A stretch of DNA of 64,000 nucleotides from CADEEN01 sp963816315 (GTDB lineage Bacteria > Pseudomonadota > Gammaproteobacteria > Burkholderiales > Burkholderiaceae_C). Made by a program: the position numbers and the translations under genes. Numbering within the stretch: position 1 is the first letter of the stretch; each line of letters begins with the position of its first letter. The notes beneath the pieces are model-generated. The model saw only the letters and a list, made by a program, of their open reading frames with translations, did not search any database and was not told where the DNA came from. The stretch spans positions 1 to 64,000 of the forward strand of contig CAWFJZ010000033.1 in assembly GCA_963816315.1 (NCBI GenBank), given 5' to 3'. Shown here piece after piece: positions 10,956 to 19,584 of the stretch.

Positions 10956-11584
10956 TCCTCATCAACCTGCTTCCCCATCGGGAAGAAAAACGGGCAGCGC
11001 GCAAGCGCGCCTACTTTGCCGGCTTGGCTGCGGCGTTCTGCGCTGGACTGGTGGCCGTGGGCCTTTGGTTCGCCGTGCTGAGCCAGATGAAGTCGGCGCA
11101 GCAAGAGCGCAACGCCTACCTCGGCTCCGAGATCAAGAAGCTCGAAGCCGAAATCAAGGACATCGCGAACCTGCGCGCCGAGATCGACGCGTTGAAAGCG
11201 CGGCAGAAGGCGGTGGAAGATCTGCAAGCCGACCGCAACGTGCCGGTGCACTTGCTCAACGAGCTGGTCAAGCAGACGCCGGAAGGTGTGTACCTGACCA
11301 ACATCAAGCAGGCCGGGCAGACCGTCACCGTGACCGGCGTCGCGCAAACCAACGAGCGCGTCTCCGAGTTCCTGCGCAACTCGCTCTACAACTCGACTTG
11401 GCTCGAGCGTCCGGAACTGATCGAGATCAAGGCCGTTGCGGCAACGACGCAGGGTCGCACGCCGACGGCATCGCGCCTGTTCGACTTCTCGATGCGTGTG
11501 TCGATCAAACGTCCGCAAGCGCCCGCCGACGCCGCCAGCGCGCCGGGTGGCAAGGCGCCGGCCAGCGTTGCCAAAGCTCCCTGA
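10952..11584 (+). CDS. pilN: Type IV pilus inner-membrane protein PilN
   Basis: PilN is a bitopic inner-membrane protein that links PilM to PilO. The start codon GTG (10952) overlaps the pilM stop. The first residues VILINLLPHRE are the conserved PilM-binding tail (INLLPHR). One membrane helix follows (YFAGLAAAFCAGLVAVGLWFAV), then a periplasmic coiled coil (about residues 45-85) and a ferredoxin-like domain with VYLTNIKQAG. An Ala/Pro-rich C-terminal tail follows the core. Length is 210 residues, normal for the family. Confidence 0.96.
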   Translation: MILINLLPHREEKRAARKRAYFAGLAAAFCAGLVAVGLWFAVLSQMKSAQQERNAYLGSEIKKLEAEIKDIANLRAEIDALKARQKAVEDLQADRNVPVHLLNELVKQTPEGVYLTNIKQAGQTVTVTGVAQTNERVSEFLRNSLYNSTWLERPELIEIKAVAATTQGRTPTASRLFDFSMRVSIKRPQAPADAASAPGGKAPASVAKAP

Positions 11585-11592
11585 GGTCCACC

Positions 11593-12288
11593 ATGGCAAC
11601 CCAGACAAAATCTCCCGGTTTCGAACTGAGCACGATGTTCGAGCAGGCGGCGGCGCAGTTCCGCGGCTTGGACTCGAGACAACCCGGCCAATGGCCGCTG
11701 TTGCCCAAGCTGGCCACTTGGCTGGCTCTGGCGGCGATGGTGGTGTTGCTCGGTTGGCTGCTGCTGCTGCAAGGCAAATCCGATGAACTCGAAGCCGAGC
11801 GCGCCAAGGAGCCGGCACTGAAGACCGACTACCGCAGCAAACTCGCGCAGGCCGTGAACCTGCCCGAGCTGAAAAAGCAAAAGCTGCAGGTCGAGGAGTA
11901 CGTAACCCAGCTTGAGAAGCAGCTTCCCGGAAAGGCCGAAATGGATGCGCTGCTGTCGGACATCAACCAGGCCGGCATCGGCCGCGGTTTGCAGTTCGAG
12001 CTGTTCCGCCCGGGCTCGGTCGCGGTGAAGGACTACTACGCCGAGCTGCCGATCGCGATCAAGGTGTCGGGCCGCTATCACGATATCGGCGCCTTTGCCG
12101 CCGACGTGGCTAACCTGTCGCGCATCGTCACGCTGCATGAGATGACCATTGCCACCCCAGGCAAGGATGGCGCGGGCCTGCTGTCGATGGATGCAACGGC
12201 GCGCACCTACCGCTATCTCGACAAGACTGAAGTCGATGCACAGGCGGCGCAGAAGAAAGCTGCCGCCGCGGGAGCGAAGAAGCCATGA
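11593..12288 (+). CDS. pilO: Type IV pilus inner-membrane protein PilO
   Basis: PilO pairs with PilN as a periplasmic heterodimer in the alignment complex. ATG 11593 lies eight bases after pilN. There is a cytoplasmic N-terminus of about 50 residues, one membrane helix (LATWLALAAMVVLLGWLLLL), a coiled coil (about residues 70-115, including VEEYVTQLEKQLPGKAEMDA) and the PilO core (GRGLQFELFRPG, ELPIAIKVSGRYHDIGAFA). At 231 residues it is full length. The last codons overlap the pilP ATG. Confidence 0.96.
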   Translation: MATQTKSPGFELSTMFEQAAAQFRGLDSRQPGQWPLLPKLATWLALAAMVVLLGWLLLLQGKSDELEAERAKEPALKTDYRSKLAQAVNLPELKKQKLQVEEYVTQLEKQLPGKAEMDALLSDINQAGIGRGLQFELFRPGSVAVKDYYAELPIAIKVSGRYHDIGAFAADVANLSRIVTLHEMTIATPGKDGAGLLSMDATARTYRYLDKTEVDAQAAQKKAAAAGAKKP

Positions 12289-12836
12289 AGCCGACCCTGA
12301 TGCCTGCCCTTCGCACGATGGCCGCTGTGGCTCTGATCGGTCTGCTCGCTGCTTGCGGCGCCGAGCTGTCCGAGCTCGACGGTTGGACCGCGCAGCAGAA
12401 GAAGGAAGTCAAGCCGAACGTAACGCCTTTGTCGGCGCCGAAGAAATTCACGCCGCAGCCCTACGCGACGGCCGAGGCGGTGGACCCGTTCAGCAATCAG
12501 AAGCTGGCCGTGGCCCTGAAGCGCGACGAGCGCGCGCCGAGTTCGCTGCTGGCCGCCGAGCTGAAGCGGCGCAAGGAGCCGCTCGAAGCCTATCCGCTGG
12601 ACACGATGTCGATGGTCGGCAGCATCAACAAAGAAAGCCGTCCGTACGCGCTGCTGCGTGTGGACAACCTGCTCTACCAGGTCAAGGTCGGTGACTACAT
12701 CGGTCAGAACTACGGCCGCATCCTGCGTGTCGGAGATACCGAACTGGTCCTGCGCGAGGTCGTGCAGGACGCGGCGGGGGAGTGGATCGAACGCAACAGC
12801 ACCCTGCAATTGATTGAACAGCGGGCGGCGCGATGA
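12285..12836 (+). CDS. pilP: Type IV pilus lipoprotein PilP
   Basis: PilP is the inner-membrane lipoprotein that bridges PilNO to the PilQ secretin. A signal sequence ends in the lipobox LLAAC (cysteine near residue 24). A flexible stretch follows, then the conserved segment from about residue 60 (VDPFSNQKL) and the beta-sandwich domain carrying YALLRVDNLLYQVKVGDYIG and GRILRVGDTELVLREV. The 183-residue length is typical. It overlaps pilO and pilQ by four bases at either end. Confidence 0.95.
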   Translation: MKPTLMPALRTMAAVALIGLLAACGAELSELDGWTAQQKKEVKPNVTPLSAPKKFTPQPYATAEAVDPFSNQKLAVALKRDERAPSSLLAAELKRRKEPLEAYPLDTMSMVGSINKESRPYALLRVDNLLYQVKVGDYIGQNYGRILRVGDTELVLREVVQDAAGEWIERNSTLQLIEQRAAR

Positions 12837-12859
12837 TGAATTCGAAGGAGAAGGGCAAC

Positions 12860-15037
12860 ATGATGAACTGGCGTGTTTGGGGGGGAGCACTGGCGATGAC
12901 GCTGGCCGCTCCGGTGGCCTTTGCGCAAGCGGTGATCCAGTCGATCACCAGCACGCAGCAGGCGGGCGCCGACGTGGTGCGCATCGAAATGAGCGAGGCC
13001 CTCAAGGCGGTGCCCGCTGGCTTCACGATCCAGCAGCCGGCGCGCATTGCGATCGACCTGCCGGGCGTGGGTAACGCCATGGGCAAGCCGTCGGTCGAGA
13101 TCAACCAAGGCAACTTGCGCTCGGTCAACGTGGCGCAGGCCGGCGACCGCACGCGCCTGGTGCTGAACTTGAAGCAGGCCGCGACCTACCGCGCGCAGAT
13201 CGACGGCAACGCGCTGTTGATCGTCGTTGACAGCGCTGCGCCAGCGGCTGCTGCTGCGGCGGCACCGGCGGCAGCCGGCGCCACGCCCGCGGCAGCCACC
13301 GCGGCCGCGCCGACCACGTTCGCGCCGAGTCAGAACCGCGATCCGCAATCGTTGCGTGAGATCGACTTCCGCCGCGGCGTCGATGGCGCCGGCCGCGTGA
13401 TCGTGACCTTGCCGAGCAACCAGGTCGGTGTGGACATTCGCCAGCAGGGCACGGGCCTGCTGGTCGAGTTCCCGCGCAGCACGGTGCCCGACAACCTACG
13501 CCGTCGCCTCGATGTCACGGATTTCGGCACGCCGGTGCAAACGGTGACGACCACGCAAAGCGGCGACCGCGTGCGCATGGTCATCGAGCCGCGCGGCAAT
13601 TGGGAGCACAGCGCTTATCAAAGCGACACGCAGTTCGTCGTCGAAGTGCGGCCGGTCAAGGTGGACCCCAACAAGCTGACGCAAGGCCCAGGCTACGCCG
13701 GCGAGAAGCTCAGCCTGAACTTCCAGAACATCGAAGTGCGCTCGCTGCTGCAGGTCATAGCCGACTTCACCAACTTCAACGTCGTCACCAGCGACACCGT
13801 CACCGGCAGCCTGACGCTGCGCTTGAAAGACGTGCCCTGGGACCAGGCGCTGGACATCATCCTGCAGGCCAAGGGCCTGGGCCTGCGCAAGAGCGGCAAC
13901 GTGATCTGGATCGCACCGAAGGACGAACTGGCGATCAAGGAGCAGGCGGACCTGGAAGCGGGCAAGAAGAAGTCTGAGCTCGAGCCGCTGCGTACGCAGT
14001 CGTTCCAGTTGAACTACACGAAGGCGGAGGACGTGGCCAAGGGACTGGCGGGAACCAACACGGCAGCCGCGGGTGGCGGTGCAGGCGGTACGAGCACAAA
14101 ACTGCTCTCGGCTCGCGGCAGCGTCATTTCCGACCAGCGTACGAACCAACTCTTCGTCACGGACATTCCTTCGAAACTCGAAGAGATTCAGTCGCTGATC
14201 GCGCGCATCGACATCCCGGTGCGTCAAGTGCTGATCGAGGCTCGGATCGTCGAGGCCAGCGATACCTTCGGCAAATCGCTGGGTGCCAAGCTCGGCTTTG
14301 TTGATCTGCGCGGCATTCGCGGCGGGGTTCCCGGCTGGGGTGTGACCGGGGACAACCGGGTCGCCGTAGGCGGCAACTACGTCGGTGTCGGTCAGGTCAC
14401 CCGTCAGACGCCTGATGCTGGCGATGCGTACACGAACCAGCAGATGATCAACCTGCCGGCGATCGGCCAGGGCGGCTACAACCCGGCGAGCTTCGCACTG
14501 TCGATCTTCGGCGCCGCGTCCAACCGTTTCCTGAATCTCGAGATCTCGGCGCTCGAAGCGGACGGCAAGGGCAAGGTGGTGTCGAGCCCGCGCATCGTCA
14601 CGGCCGATCAGGTCAAGGCTTTCATCAGCCAAGGCACGAAGGTCCCGTTCCAGCGTTCGACCAGCTCCGGCGCCACGGCGATCGAATTTGTCGAGGCTGC
14701 CCTGAAGCTCGAAGTCACACCGCAGATCACGCCCGAAGGCAACATCATCATGGACGTGAAGATCAACAAGGACAGCCTGGGTGCGCTGACCGCGCTCGGC
14801 CGCGAGATCAACATCAAGGAAGTCAAGACACAGGTGCTGGTCGAGAACGGCGGCACTGTGGTCATCGGCGGCATCTATGAGCAGCAATCCAACGACAGCG
14901 TGACCAAGGTGCCGTTCCTCGGCGACGTGCCGGTGCTGGGCAACTTGTTCAAGACCAAAACATCGGAATCGCAGCGCACCGAGCTGTTGGTGTTCTTGAC
15001 TCCCAAGGTCGTGACTGAAAAGGCAGCAGTGCGGTGA
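12860..15037 (+). CDS. pilQ: Type IV pilus secretin PilQ
   Basis: PilQ forms the outer-membrane channel for the pilus. I prefer ATG 12860 over the upstream ATG 12833, because a strong AAGGAG (12845-12850) precedes it and the protein then begins with a clean signal peptide (GALAMTLAAPVAFA). Domains in order are two peptidoglycan-binding AMIN domains (about 24-110 and 160-260) separated by an Ala/Pro linker, the STN/N0 domain (about 285-355), the N1 domain (about 375-455) and the secretin barrel (about 490-720). Hallmarks include VLIEARIVEAS and VPFLGDVPVLGNLFK. It has no frameshift. Its end overlaps the next gene as GTGA. Confidence 0.97.
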   Translation: MMNWRVWGGALAMTLAAPVAFAQAVIQSITSTQQAGADVVRIEMSEALKAVPAGFTIQQPARIAIDLPGVGNAMGKPSVEINQGNLRSVNVAQAGDRTRLVLNLKQAATYRAQIDGNALLIVVDSAAPAAAAAAAPAAAGATPAAATAAAPTTFAPSQNRDPQSLREIDFRRGVDGAGRVIVTLPSNQVGVDIRQQGTGLLVEFPRSTVPDNLRRRLDVTDFGTPVQTVTTTQSGDRVRMVIEPRGNWEHSAYQSDTQFVVEVRPVKVDPNKLTQGPGYAGEKLSLNFQNIEVRSLLQVIADFTNFNVVTSDTVTGSLTLRLKDVPWDQALDIILQAKGLGLRKSGNVIWIAPKDELAIKEQADLEAGKKKSELEPLRTQSFQLNYTKAEDVAKGLAGTNTAAAGGGAGGTSTKLLSARGSVISDQRTNQLFVTDIPSKLEEIQSLIARIDIPVRQVLIEARIVEASDTFGKSLGAKLGFVDLRGIRGGVPGWGVTGDNRVAVGGNYVGVGQVTRQTPDAGDAYTNQQMINLPAIGQGGYNPASFALSIFGAASNRFLNLEISALEADGKGKVVSSPRIVTADQVKAFISQGTKVPFQRSTSSGATAIEFVEAALKLEVTPQITPEGNIIMDVKINKDSLGALTALGREINIKEVKTQVLVENGGTVVIGGIYEQQSNDSVTKVPFLGDVPVLGNLFKTKTSESQRTELLVFLTPKVVTEKAAVR

Positions 15038-16743
15038 AGGCGCGCGATGATCTGGCTGCTGGGGAAGCCGACGGCGGCTCCAGCCGGTGGTTGAGCTTGG
15101 CGGCACTCGCGTTGCTCGTCGCCTGTGGCGGTGGTGGTGGGGCCACAGGCACCACGCCGCTGGGCGATGGCTCGGGCACTACACCGTTCGGTACTGGGGC
15201 CGGCACTCCGCCCTTTGGGGCTGGTTCCGGCACCGGCGGCGGACTAACGGGTGATGGTCCGCGCCCCACGGCCGATCCAGCCGTGGTGGTCAGCGACGAC
15301 GCGATTCAAGGTTCCGTCATCAATTCGCGCACAGGCATCCCGTTGGCCGGTGCGTCTGTGAAGTTTGCTGGAACCACGCTGACGACCAACAGCGACGGCG
15401 CGTACGGTCAGCAATCGGCGACCCCTTCGTCGCGCGTGCTTTTTGAAGTCAGCGCGGCCAACTACGAAACCCTTTATGTACCGGCTGAAGTGCTCGGCAC
15501 TGTGCCTTCGGTGGGGCTGCAACGGCTGACACCTTTCGGAACGACGACCGATGTGACCGTGGCATCCGGCGGTACGGTCACCGACACGGCCAGTGGCGCT
15601 TCAGTAACCCTGCCCGCCAACGCCGTGGTGCCGGCGGGTGGTGGCGCGGCGCCGACGACAGTCGGCGTCCGCGTGACGCAGATCGCCGTCGCCACAGACA
15701 GCCATCTCTTGTCGGGTGACTACACCGACAACAACTCCGAACCGCTGGAAACTTTCGGCGGCGTGACGTTGAACTCATCGGTGCCCCTAGACGTTGCGAG
15801 CGGACAGACGCTGACGATAAACATTCCAGTCAGCAGCCGAGGCACTGCGCTGGCAACGGCCAATCTGTATCGGTTCGACTCAGGCAGCGGCCGTTGGGTG
15901 CAAGCGGGCTCGGCAACGCTCTCAGGTGGGGTCTATGCGGCTTCGGTTGCTGCGTTCGGCCAGTGGATGATAGGCGCGCCAATTGCAAGCGCAGCCGCCA
16001 TTACCGGCTGCGTCAACGATGACAACGGCATGCCAGCGCCGAATGTTCGCGTTGAGGCCGAAGGCATCAGCTACTCGGCAATATCGCAGGCCACAACCAA
16101 TGCGCAGGGCCAGTTCACAGTCACTGGCCGGTCGTCAACTACCGGCCAGCCGCCCAGTCGTCTCCTGATTTCCGGACGCAAAGGCGCCTTCTTGACCAAT
16201 GCAGCGTCGGTGGATGTCGGAGCGGTCACCACCATCGATCTCACGACCACATGCCTGACTTTGCCTTCATCAAACGCCGCGACGATGCGCTTGACCTGGG
16301 GCGCCAACCCCACCGACATTGACTCGCATCTGCGCACGCCCGATGGGTCGCATGTTTACTTTTCCTCCGAGGGGTCGTTGACGACGGCACCATATGCCAG
16401 CCTGGACGTTGATGACGTGACAGGCTTCGGCCCCGAGGTGACAACGATCCGGCGCCCGCGCGTTGGCATCTACCGTTTCTATCTGCATAACTTCTCGCAG
16501 AGCTTCACGCCTGGCATGACCGGATCGCCGACCCGCGTCGAGTTGAACTACGTCGGCCGCACGGTCGTCTTCAGCCCGCCGCCGGGCGAAGGCAGCGCAT
16601 TGTGGTGGCACCTGTTCGACCTCTACATCTCGCCGAACTGCACCATGACGCTGTACCGCTACAACCGCTGGCGCGCCGACGAACCGCAGAACCCGAACGC
16701 GTCAACGACGACATCGGCGGCCACGGAGTGCGTTCCCTCGTAG
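15034..16743 (+). CDS. Lipoprotein with carboxypeptidase-regulatory-like and YfaP-like domains
   Basis: This is a predicted secreted lipoprotein of 569 residues whose function is not known to me. It starts at GTG 15034, overlapping the pilQ stop by four bases, so it is in the pil operon. The lipobox LLVAC gives Cys31, followed by GGGGG and an imperfect repeat of TTPLGDGSG-like units (about residues 38-68). A carboxypeptidase-regulatory-like beta domain follows (about 85-160, NSRTGIPLAGASVKFAG), then a ZU5-like stretch (about 170-280, GASVTLPANAVV) and a second regulatory-like domain (about 320-400). The C-terminal domain contains LTWGANPTDIDSHLRTPDG, as in YfaP/DUF2135 proteins. It may be a surface adhesion or scaffold protein linked to the pilus; that is inference. 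Confidence 0.8.
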   Translation: MKARDDLAAGEADGGSSRWLSLAALALLVACGGGGGATGTTPLGDGSGTTPFGTGAGTPPFGAGSGTGGGLTGDGPRPTADPAVVVSDDAIQGSVINSRTGIPLAGASVKFAGTTLTTNSDGAYGQQSATPSSRVLFEVSAANYETLYVPAEVLGTVPSVGLQRLTPFGTTTDVTVASGGTVTDTASGASVTLPANAVVPAGGGAAPTTVGVRVTQIAVATDSHLLSGDYTDNNSEPLETFGGVTLNSSVPLDVASGQTLTINIPVSSRGTALATANLYRFDSGSGRWVQAGSATLSGGVYAASVAAFGQWMIGAPIASAAAITGCVNDDNGMPAPNVRVEAEGISYSAISQATTNAQGQFTVTGRSSTTGQPPSRLLISGRKGAFLTNAASVDVGAVTTIDLTTTCLTLPSSNAATMRLTWGANPTDIDSHLRTPDGSHVYFSSEGSLTTAPYASLDVDDVTGFGPEVTTIRRPRVGIYRFYLHNFSQSFTPGMTGSPTRVELNYVGRTVVFSPPPGEGSALWWHLFDLYISPNCTMTLYRYNRWRADEPQNPNASTTTSAATECVPS

Positions 16744-16762
16744 CGTCCGGCGGGCCCATGTC

Positions 16763-17314
16763 TTGATCTCGCTGGTCGGCATGCCCGGCAGTGGCAAGTC
16801 CACCGTCGGGCGCCATGTTGCACGGCACCTCGGGCTCACGTTCGTCGATACCGATCAGCGGATCGAGCAGCGCATCGGCTGCTCGATCCGAGCCTACTTC
16901 GAGTTGCATGGCGAAGCTGCATTCCGCGACGTCGAGGCCGAGGTCATCGACGATGTCACGCGTGACGGCGGCACTGCGGTCATCGCCACCGGCGGCGGCG
17001 CGGTGCTGCGCGACAGCAACCGCGCTGTGCTGCGCGAGCGCACGCAGGTTTTCTATCTGCGCAGCACGCCCGAAGATCTGGCGCGGCGCTTGCGCCATGA
17101 CACCCACCGGCCGTTGTTGCAGGGCAGTGCCGATCCGTTGAAGCGACTGCGCGCGCTGTTTCAAGAGCGCGACCCGCTCTACCGGCGCTGCGCGCACTTC
17201 GTCATCGAGACGGGTCGGCCTTCGGTGCACACCCTCGTCAGCATGGTGCTGATGCAGATCGAACTGGCGGGCCTCGTGCCCCCGGAACAGCAAGCACCGC
17301 CGCCGCGCCCGTAA
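16763..17314 (+). CDS. aroK: Shikimate kinase
   Basis: AroK phosphorylates shikimate with ATP in chorismate synthesis. It shows Walker A GMPGSGKST (residues 6-14), the shikimate-binding DTDQRIEQR, the FRDVEAEVI block, the glycine loop ATGGGAVLR and the lid arginine region RRLRHDTHRPLL. The printed start is TTG 16763. An ATG five bases upstream (16758) is out of frame and would be in frame with one extra T, giving MSLISLVGMPG, so a missing base is likely. It is followed closely by aroB, the usual pair downstream of pilQ. Confidence 0.93.
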   Translation: MISLVGMPGSGKSTVGRHVARHLGLTFVDTDQRIEQRIGCSIRAYFELHGEAAFRDVEAEVIDDVTRDGGTAVIATGGGAVLRDSNRAVLRERTQVFYLRSTPEDLARRLRHDTHRPLLQGSADPLKRLRALFQERDPLYRRCAHFVIETGRPSVHTLVSMVLMQIELAGLVPPEQQAPPPRP

Positions 17315-17324
17315 ACTGGGCGGC

Positions 17325-18431
17325 ATGTGCTCCATGCCTACTGCAAGCGCTGCACGGGTTGCGATCGATCTCGGCGACCGCGGCTACGACATCCTGATCG
17401 GTCGCGGCCTCTTAACAGACGACTCCGCTTGGCAAGGTCTGCCGCGAGCCGACAGCGCGCTGATCGTCAGCAACCCCGTGGTGGCGGGCCTCTACGGCAG
17501 CGCACTGCGCGCCGCACTCACGCCGCATTACCGCCGCATCCTTAACGTGGAATTGCCCGATGGCGAAGAACACAAGCAGTGGCCGACGCTGAACCTGATT
17601 TTCGACCGCCTGCTCGGCGAAGGCTGCGACCGCAAGACGGTGCTGTTCGCGCTCGGCGGTGGCGTCGTCGGCGACATCGCCGGTTTCGCTGCGGCCGCGT
17701 ACATGCGCGGCGTGCCGTTCGTGCAGGTGCCGACGACGCTGCTGGCGCAGGTTGATTCTTCCGTCGGCGGCAAGACCGCGATCAACCATCCGCGCGGCAA
17801 GAACATGATCGGCGCGTTCTACCAGCCGCAGCGGGTGGTCTGCGATCTGGCCACGCTCGACACGCTGCCCGCGCGCGAGCTCAGTGCCGGGCTGGCCGAG
17901 GTCATCAAGTACGGGCCGATCGCCGACGCAGCGTTCTTCGATTGGACCGAGCGCCACATCGATGCCCTGCTCGCACGCGACCCCGCCGCACTGGCACACG
18001 CCGTGCAGCGCTCGTGCGAGATCAAGGCTGCGGTCGTGGCGGCCGACGAGCGCGAAGCCGACCTGCGCGCCATCCTCAACTTCGGCCACACCTTCGGCCA
18101 CGCCATCGAAGCAGGTCTTGGCTATGGCGAGTGGTTGCACGGCGAGGCTGTCGGCTGCGGCATGGTGATGGCGAGCGACCTGTCGGCGCGCCTCGGCCTC
18201 GTGCCGACAACATTCGTCGGCCGCGTGCGCGCGCTTTGCGAGCGTGCTGGCCTGCCGGTGCGCGCGCCGCGCCTCGGCGGGCCCGCGCAGTGGTTCGACC
18301 TGATGCGTCTGGACAAGAAGTCCGAGGCCGGGCAGATCCGCTTCGTCGTTATCGAGCAGATCGGTCGTGCCGCGCTGCGCAGCGTGCCCGAGAGACTCGT
18401 GCGCGACACGTTGGCCGCACATTGCGAGTGA
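17325..18431 (+). CDS. aroB: 3-dehydroquinate synthase
   Basis: AroB converts DAHP to 3-dehydroquinate using NAD and a divalent metal, the second step of the shikimate pathway. The 368-residue product carries the NAD-binding ALGGGVVGDIAGF, the substrate block VPTTLLAQVDSSVGGKTAIN, and metal-ligand regions ELSAGLAEVIKYG, LNFGHTFGHAIE and WLHGEAVGCGM. It is intact. The stop overlaps the dgt GTG by four bases. Confidence 0.96.
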   Translation: MCSMPTASAARVAIDLGDRGYDILIGRGLLTDDSAWQGLPRADSALIVSNPVVAGLYGSALRAALTPHYRRILNVELPDGEEHKQWPTLNLIFDRLLGEGCDRKTVLFALGGGVVGDIAGFAAAAYMRGVPFVQVPTTLLAQVDSSVGGKTAINHPRGKNMIGAFYQPQRVVCDLATLDTLPARELSAGLAEVIKYGPIADAAFFDWTERHIDALLARDPAALAHAVQRSCEIKAAVVAADEREADLRAILNFGHTFGHAIEAGLGYGEWLHGEAVGCGMVMASDLSARLGLVPTTFVGRVRALCERAGLPVRAPRLGGPAQWFDLMRLDKKSEAGQIRFVVIEQIGRAALRSVPERLVRDTLAAHCE

Positions 18432-19582
18432 GTGCCCTCGCGCCTTACGCCTGCGACCCAGCGCAGTCGCGCGGCCGGCGCATCGCCGAGCCGAGCGCAC
18501 CGCCGCGCAACGACCACCAGCGCGACCGCGATCGTGTCGTGCACTGCACGGCGTTCCGCCGCCTGGTTTACAAGACCCAAGTCTTCGTCAATCACGAGGG
18601 CGATCTGTTCCGCACGCGCCTCACGCATTCGCTCGAAGTGGCGCAACTCGGCCGCTCGATCGCGCGTGCGTTGTCGCTCAACGAAGACTTGGTCGAAGCC
18701 ATCGCATTGGCGCACGACCTCGGCCACACGCCGTTTGGCCACGCCGGCCAGGACGCGCTCGACGACTGCATGAAACCGAATGGCGGCTTCGAGCACAACC
18801 TGCAAAGCCTGCGCGTGGTTGATGTGCTCGAGCAGCGCTACCCACGCTTCGACGGCTTGAACCTCACGCTCGAAACGCGCGAGGGCATCCTGAAGCGTTG
18901 CTCGATGCGCGTTGCGCAGCGCATGGTCGAAAGAGAACCCGACGGCCCGGCGCGCCGCATCGTCGCCGGCCAGCAGCCGAGCCTCGAAGCGCAACTCGCC
19001 AACCTGGCCGACGAGATGGCCTACAACGCGCACGACATCGACGATGGCCTGCGCTCCGGCTTGCTCGGCATGGCGCAGTTGGACGAGGTGCCGCTGTTCG
19101 CCGCGCACCGTGCCGCGGCGCTGGCCGAGCATCCCCATCTGCAAGGCGCGCCCGAGCGGCGCCTGATCGCTGAAACGCTGCGGCGCCTGCTCTCGGCGCA
19201 AGTCAATGACGTCATCGCCGCCACCACGACCCAGCTACAAGCTCACGCGCCAGCGCACGCGCATGACGTTCACGCACTGCCGCCGCTCGTGCAGTTCACG
19301 CCCGCGATGCGCGAGCAGGGCACCGCGTTGAAGCGTTTCCTGTTTGCGGCGCTGTACCGGCATCCGCAGGTCGAGCACACCACGTTGCAGGCTCAGCAGG
19401 TGGTGCGCGCCTTGTTCAGCGCCTACGCCGACGCGCCGCAGCAACTGCCGGAAGAACATCGCGCCGCGCAACAGCAGATCGGCCTGCGCGCGGTTGCCGA
19501 CTACATCGCCGGCATGACCGACCGCTTTGCATCGCGCGAGTACACGCGGTTGACCGGGCGATCTGCGTTCGAGGAGCACTGA
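18428..19582 (+). CDS. dgt: Deoxyguanosinetriphosphate triphosphohydrolase-like protein
   Basis: This is an HD-superfamily dNTPase, which hydrolyses dNTPs to deoxynucleosides and tripolyphosphate. The start is GTG 18428 overlapping the aroB stop (VSALAPYACDP). Metal ligands are visible in RLTHSLEV (first His) and AHDLGHTPFGHAG (His-Asp and further His). The third ligand region is NLADEMAYNAHDIDDG. At 384 residues it is a normal type 2 (Dgt-like) enzyme. It follows aroKB as in many Burkholderiales and is two bases from the transposase-like gene. Confidence 0.93.
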   Translation: MSALAPYACDPAQSRGRRIAEPSAPPRNDHQRDRDRVVHCTAFRRLVYKTQVFVNHEGDLFRTRLTHSLEVAQLGRSIARALSLNEDLVEAIALAHDLGHTPFGHAGQDALDDCMKPNGGFEHNLQSLRVVDVLEQRYPRFDGLNLTLETREGILKRCSMRVAQRMVEREPDGPARRIVAGQQPSLEAQLANLADEMAYNAHDIDDGLRSGLLGMAQLDEVPLFAAHRAAALAEHPHLQGAPERRLIAETLRRLLSAQVNDVIAATTTQLQAHAPAHAHDVHALPPLVQFTPAMREQGTALKRFLFAALYRHPQVEHTTLQAQQVVRALFSAYADAPQQLPEEHRAAQQQIGLRAVADYIAGMTDRFASREYTRLTGRSAFEEH

Positions 19583-19584
19583 GC

